Source: Planctomycetota bacterium (lineage in GTDB: Bacteria > Planctomycetota > PUPC01 > JACPCR01). From it: 8,793 nt of DNA. The position numbers and the translations under genes were made by a program. The notes below the pieces were generated by a model. It was not told where the DNA came from. It ran no database searches and saw only the letters and a program-made list of their open reading frames with translations. The stretch's first letter is position 1. The number at the start of each line of letters is the position of its first letter. Location of the stretch: the NCBI GenBank assembly GCA_030740295.1, contig JASLXP010000773.1, forward strand, positions 1 to 8,793, given 5' to 3'. This document shows positions 7,063 to 8,793 of this stretch, in pieces.

Positions 7063-7084
7063 GGAACCAGGGGGATTTGGTTCC
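7063..7084 (-). terminator. 7-bp hairpin downstream of the GH20-like gene
   Basis: GGAACCA and TGGTTCC form a perfect 7-bp stem around an 8-base loop, beginning 35 bases past the GH20-like stop on the minus strand. It may partially terminate the message or protect its 3' end. No T run follows, so strong intrinsic termination is not supported. Confidence 0.35.
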
Positions 7085-7119
7085 ACGCGAGTCATTTTGA
7101 AAGCCTCAGCCAGGGATGC

Positions 7120-8793
7120 TCATTCCACGGCTGTCATTCCCAAGCATGCTACATCGGCTTCTGTGCCCGCGGAAACGAAGGTCACGTCCTGCACTGTTTT
7201 AGCAGGGAATGGGTTCTTCCATTCCATCACCCAGACACAGGCATCGGGAACATTTGGGTCGATCCTTCGCTGTGCCGCGGTCAGGCCCATCCAGTAGGTG
7301 CTGGGGCCGGGCATGACCCGCGCCAGGGGTGCGCAGTTCCAGAGATGCACGTCATAGCCCAGGCGCACGGGGAACGAGTAAGTCGTGCTGTCCGCGTAGC
7401 GGACCTGGTAGTAAGCCACCGGCATGGCCAACGGATCAGTGTTCTTTCGGAAGAAACGTTGATGTAGGGCCTTGGCCTGCGTTTCAGTTGCAGCGGCGGT
7501 GTGTGCGAACGCGAAACCGAGAACTTTCATGCCGACCTTGACGGGTTGTGAGACCTGATCCTGCTTGAGAAGAATGCAGTCCTTCTCCGTAGTCGGGCGA
7601 TTGAAGGGCATCCCACCGACGGACATTGTTCCGTTCGGCAAAGAGCTCAGGTCGTGCTCCGGACCAAGGTCCATCCAGCCTTTTCCGTCGCCGGGCTGAG
7701 CGTCGCTGGTCGATTCATTGCACGCAGACGCTATGGAAATCGGTTTATAGGACAGGGCCCGTGCCTCCCAATCCGGAACCTGCATCACGTTCGACCAATG
7801 GATTCCCAGAGAGTGAATCATGGGTGCATGGCCAGTGGGTGCCGTTCCAGGCTTCCAGCAGCACGCGGCATTCGCATGCAGTGACGGCGTCGAATAGTTG
7901 CATTGCCGCTTGTGGCTGAAATGAGTGAAGTTTGACCAGACCCACGTGGTGGTCTCAGCGATTCCGCACGCATCGTATCCCTTCCACATGGCAGGGAACT
8001 TGTCCATCTTTCCGGTGCTGAAAGAGGTACTGATCCACCAGGGGGTAAAGCCGAGCTTTCTCAGATTCTCCGGAGGCACTGATAGAGGGAATGCTCCCCA
8101 GGTGGCGATGATCAGATTGCGGGGAAGCTTGGGCAGGATCGCGGCGCAATTGTAGGGCGGGCCGCCATTCCACTTCACCGACAGCATGTCGTCAAAAATG
8201 ACCGGCTTCACCTGGCGCTGCTCGAAGAATCTTGCCAGTTCACTCCAGTGCTCCAGCAGGAGTTGGTTTCTTGGCTTCCCGGCACAGAGCTTACACGTCC
8301 GTTTGGCGACCCGGTTCCAACCGTGGCTCACTTCATCGCCGGTCATGAAAAAATACTTCGGCTGATACAGTTCGAGCAATTCGCCTGCTACATCTTTCAG
8401 GATGCCCATGCCCGCGGGATTGCTGGTGCACAGGGTCTTCCTGTCGCTATCTTCCCGGAGCTCCGGGTGCGCACCCACCAGCCAGCCGCAATGTCCCGGC
8501 GTGTTCCACCCCGGCGCGATGTCCACGTAATGTTTCCTGGCAAAGTCGATGATCTCTTTCATCTCGGCCTTGGTAAAACTGTTGCGCGTCGCCAATTCAG
8601 GATGTGTGTCGTATCGAACGTGCTCGCTGATCTGGATCGCATACAGGTTGTAACGACCGCCCGCGATCTGATCGTAGATGTGCCTCTTGTATGCACCCAC
8701 CGTCACTGGCGTCCTGTGGTATCTCTCGCTGATAAAGAAATCCATGTAGACGCGTGTAGGGATGCCGGGCCAGTCTTCACAGTGGACGTGGAG
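7120..8793 (-). CDS. GH20-like beta-N-acetylhexosaminidase, 5' end outside window
   Basis: A fragment of at least 557 residues; the frame is open to the window edge, so the true start and any signal peptide lie beyond 8793. The apparent Met at 8745 is internal: the residues before it (DWPGIPTRVY) belong to the GH20 pattern leading into the first barrel strand (TRVYMDF, matching the family's R-G-x-x-L-D). Counting from that Met, PGH is at 83-85, the catalytic Asp-Glu pair at 137-138 in FFMTGDEV, an acidic DD at 185-186 in the next strands, and Trp-rich barrel ends at 236-237 and 268-270. In GH20 enzymes the Asp positions the substrate's own N-acetyl group and the Glu is the acid/base. Residues about 356-541 form a C-terminal beta-rich module opening GWMDLGPEHDL. 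Removal of terminal GlcNAc or GalNAc is the expected role. It is first in this visible cluster, followed by the membrane-protein and SDR genes. The family is well supported; the substrate is not. Confidence 0.88.
   Translation of the reverse strand, partial: LHVHCEDWPGIPTRVYMDFFISERYHRTPVTVGAYKRHIYDQIAGGRYNLYAIQISEHVRYDTHPELATRNSFTKAEMKEIIDFARKHYVDIAPGWNTPGHCGWLVGAHPELREDSDRKTLCTSNPAGMGILKDVAGELLELYQPKYFFMTGDEVSHGWNRVAKRTCKLCAGKPRNQLLLEHWSELARFFEQRQVKPVIFDDMLSVKWNGGPPYNCAAILPKLPRNLIIATWGAFPLSVPPENLRKLGFTPWWISTSFSTGKMDKFPAMWKGYDACGIAETTTWVWSNFTHFSHKRQCNYSTPSLHANAACCWKPGTAPTGHAPMIHSLGIHWSNVMQVPDWEARALSYKPISIASACNESTSDAQPGDGKGWMDLGPEHDLSSLPNGTMSVGGMPFNRPTTEKDCILLKQDQVSQPVKVGMKVLGFAFAHTAAATETQAKALHQRFFRKNTDPLAMPVAYYQVRYADSTTYSFPVRLGYDVHLWNCAPLARVMPGPSTYWMGLTAAQRRIDPNVPDACVWVMEWKNPFPAKTVQDVTFVSAGTEADVACLGMTAVE

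Larger units (their letters stand above)
6992..7119. other. Gap between GH20-like and membrane-protein genes, with two hairpins
   Basis: This 128-bp non-coding spacer is long compared with the 4-bp spacing further downstream, so it may hold a transcript-end or processing point, or an internal promoter. It contains the two perfect inverted repeats listed separately. No gene, RNA motif or clear promoter was recognised. Confidence 0.5.

Noticed and set aside
8743..8745. ATG at 8745 as the start of the GH20-like gene
   Set aside because: The frame continues upstream to the window edge with residues that fit the GH20 domain, so this Met is internal and the gene is partial.

Overview
The window (roughly 55% GC by eye) reads as a bacterial chromosomal segment from a polysaccharide-degrading organism. 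The most likely source is the Planctomycetes-Verrucomicrobia-Lentisphaerae (PVC) group. That placement is an inference from three things: very large signal-peptide-bearing glycoside hydrolases with several beta-sandwich modules, a GH20-like enzyme carrying a C-terminal module of a kind I associate with that group, and translation starts that mostly lack a Shine-Dalgarno motif. No rRNA, tRNA, CRISPR array, insertion sequence or phage gene was seen.

Layout. (1) A minus-strand pair: a small exported galactose-binding-fold (CBM-like) protein (4046-4672, possibly starting further upstream) is followed after 60 bp by a 1288-residue secreted GH42-like/GH-A glycoside hydrolase (120-3986). A perfect hairpin lies at 73-94, just past its stop codon. 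(2) A 118-bp divergent intergenic region. (3) A plus-strand gene for an M29-family metallo-aminopeptidase (4791-5909) with every family metal ligand identifiable. (4) A second minus-strand cluster, convergent with the aminopeptidase and separated from it by 7 bp: a GH20-like hexosaminidase (7120 to beyond 8793, 5' end outside the window), a 90-residue three-helix membrane protein (6719-6991) and an NAD-dependent SDR-type dehydrogenase/epimerase (5917-6714) whose start lies 4 bp past the membrane protein's stop.

Working model (inference): two minus-strand glycan-processing units flank a peptidase gene. The GH42-like enzyme and the CBM-like partner would act outside the cytoplasm on a galactose-type or similar substrate. 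The GH20-like enzyme would remove N-acetylhexosamine residues, and the SDR, which resembles uronate dehydrogenase in layout, would oxidise or epimerise a released sugar. A glycoprotein or glycosaminoglycan-like substrate would fit hexosaminidase, galactosidase and peptidase together, but nothing here proves that.

The most interesting point is the large GH42-like protein. It has two separate amidotransferase-like (GATase) segments around a GH-A barrel, and the place where GH42 enzymes carry the nucleophilic glutamate reads Met-Ala-Pro. It may therefore be an unusual subfamily or a non-canonical enzyme.
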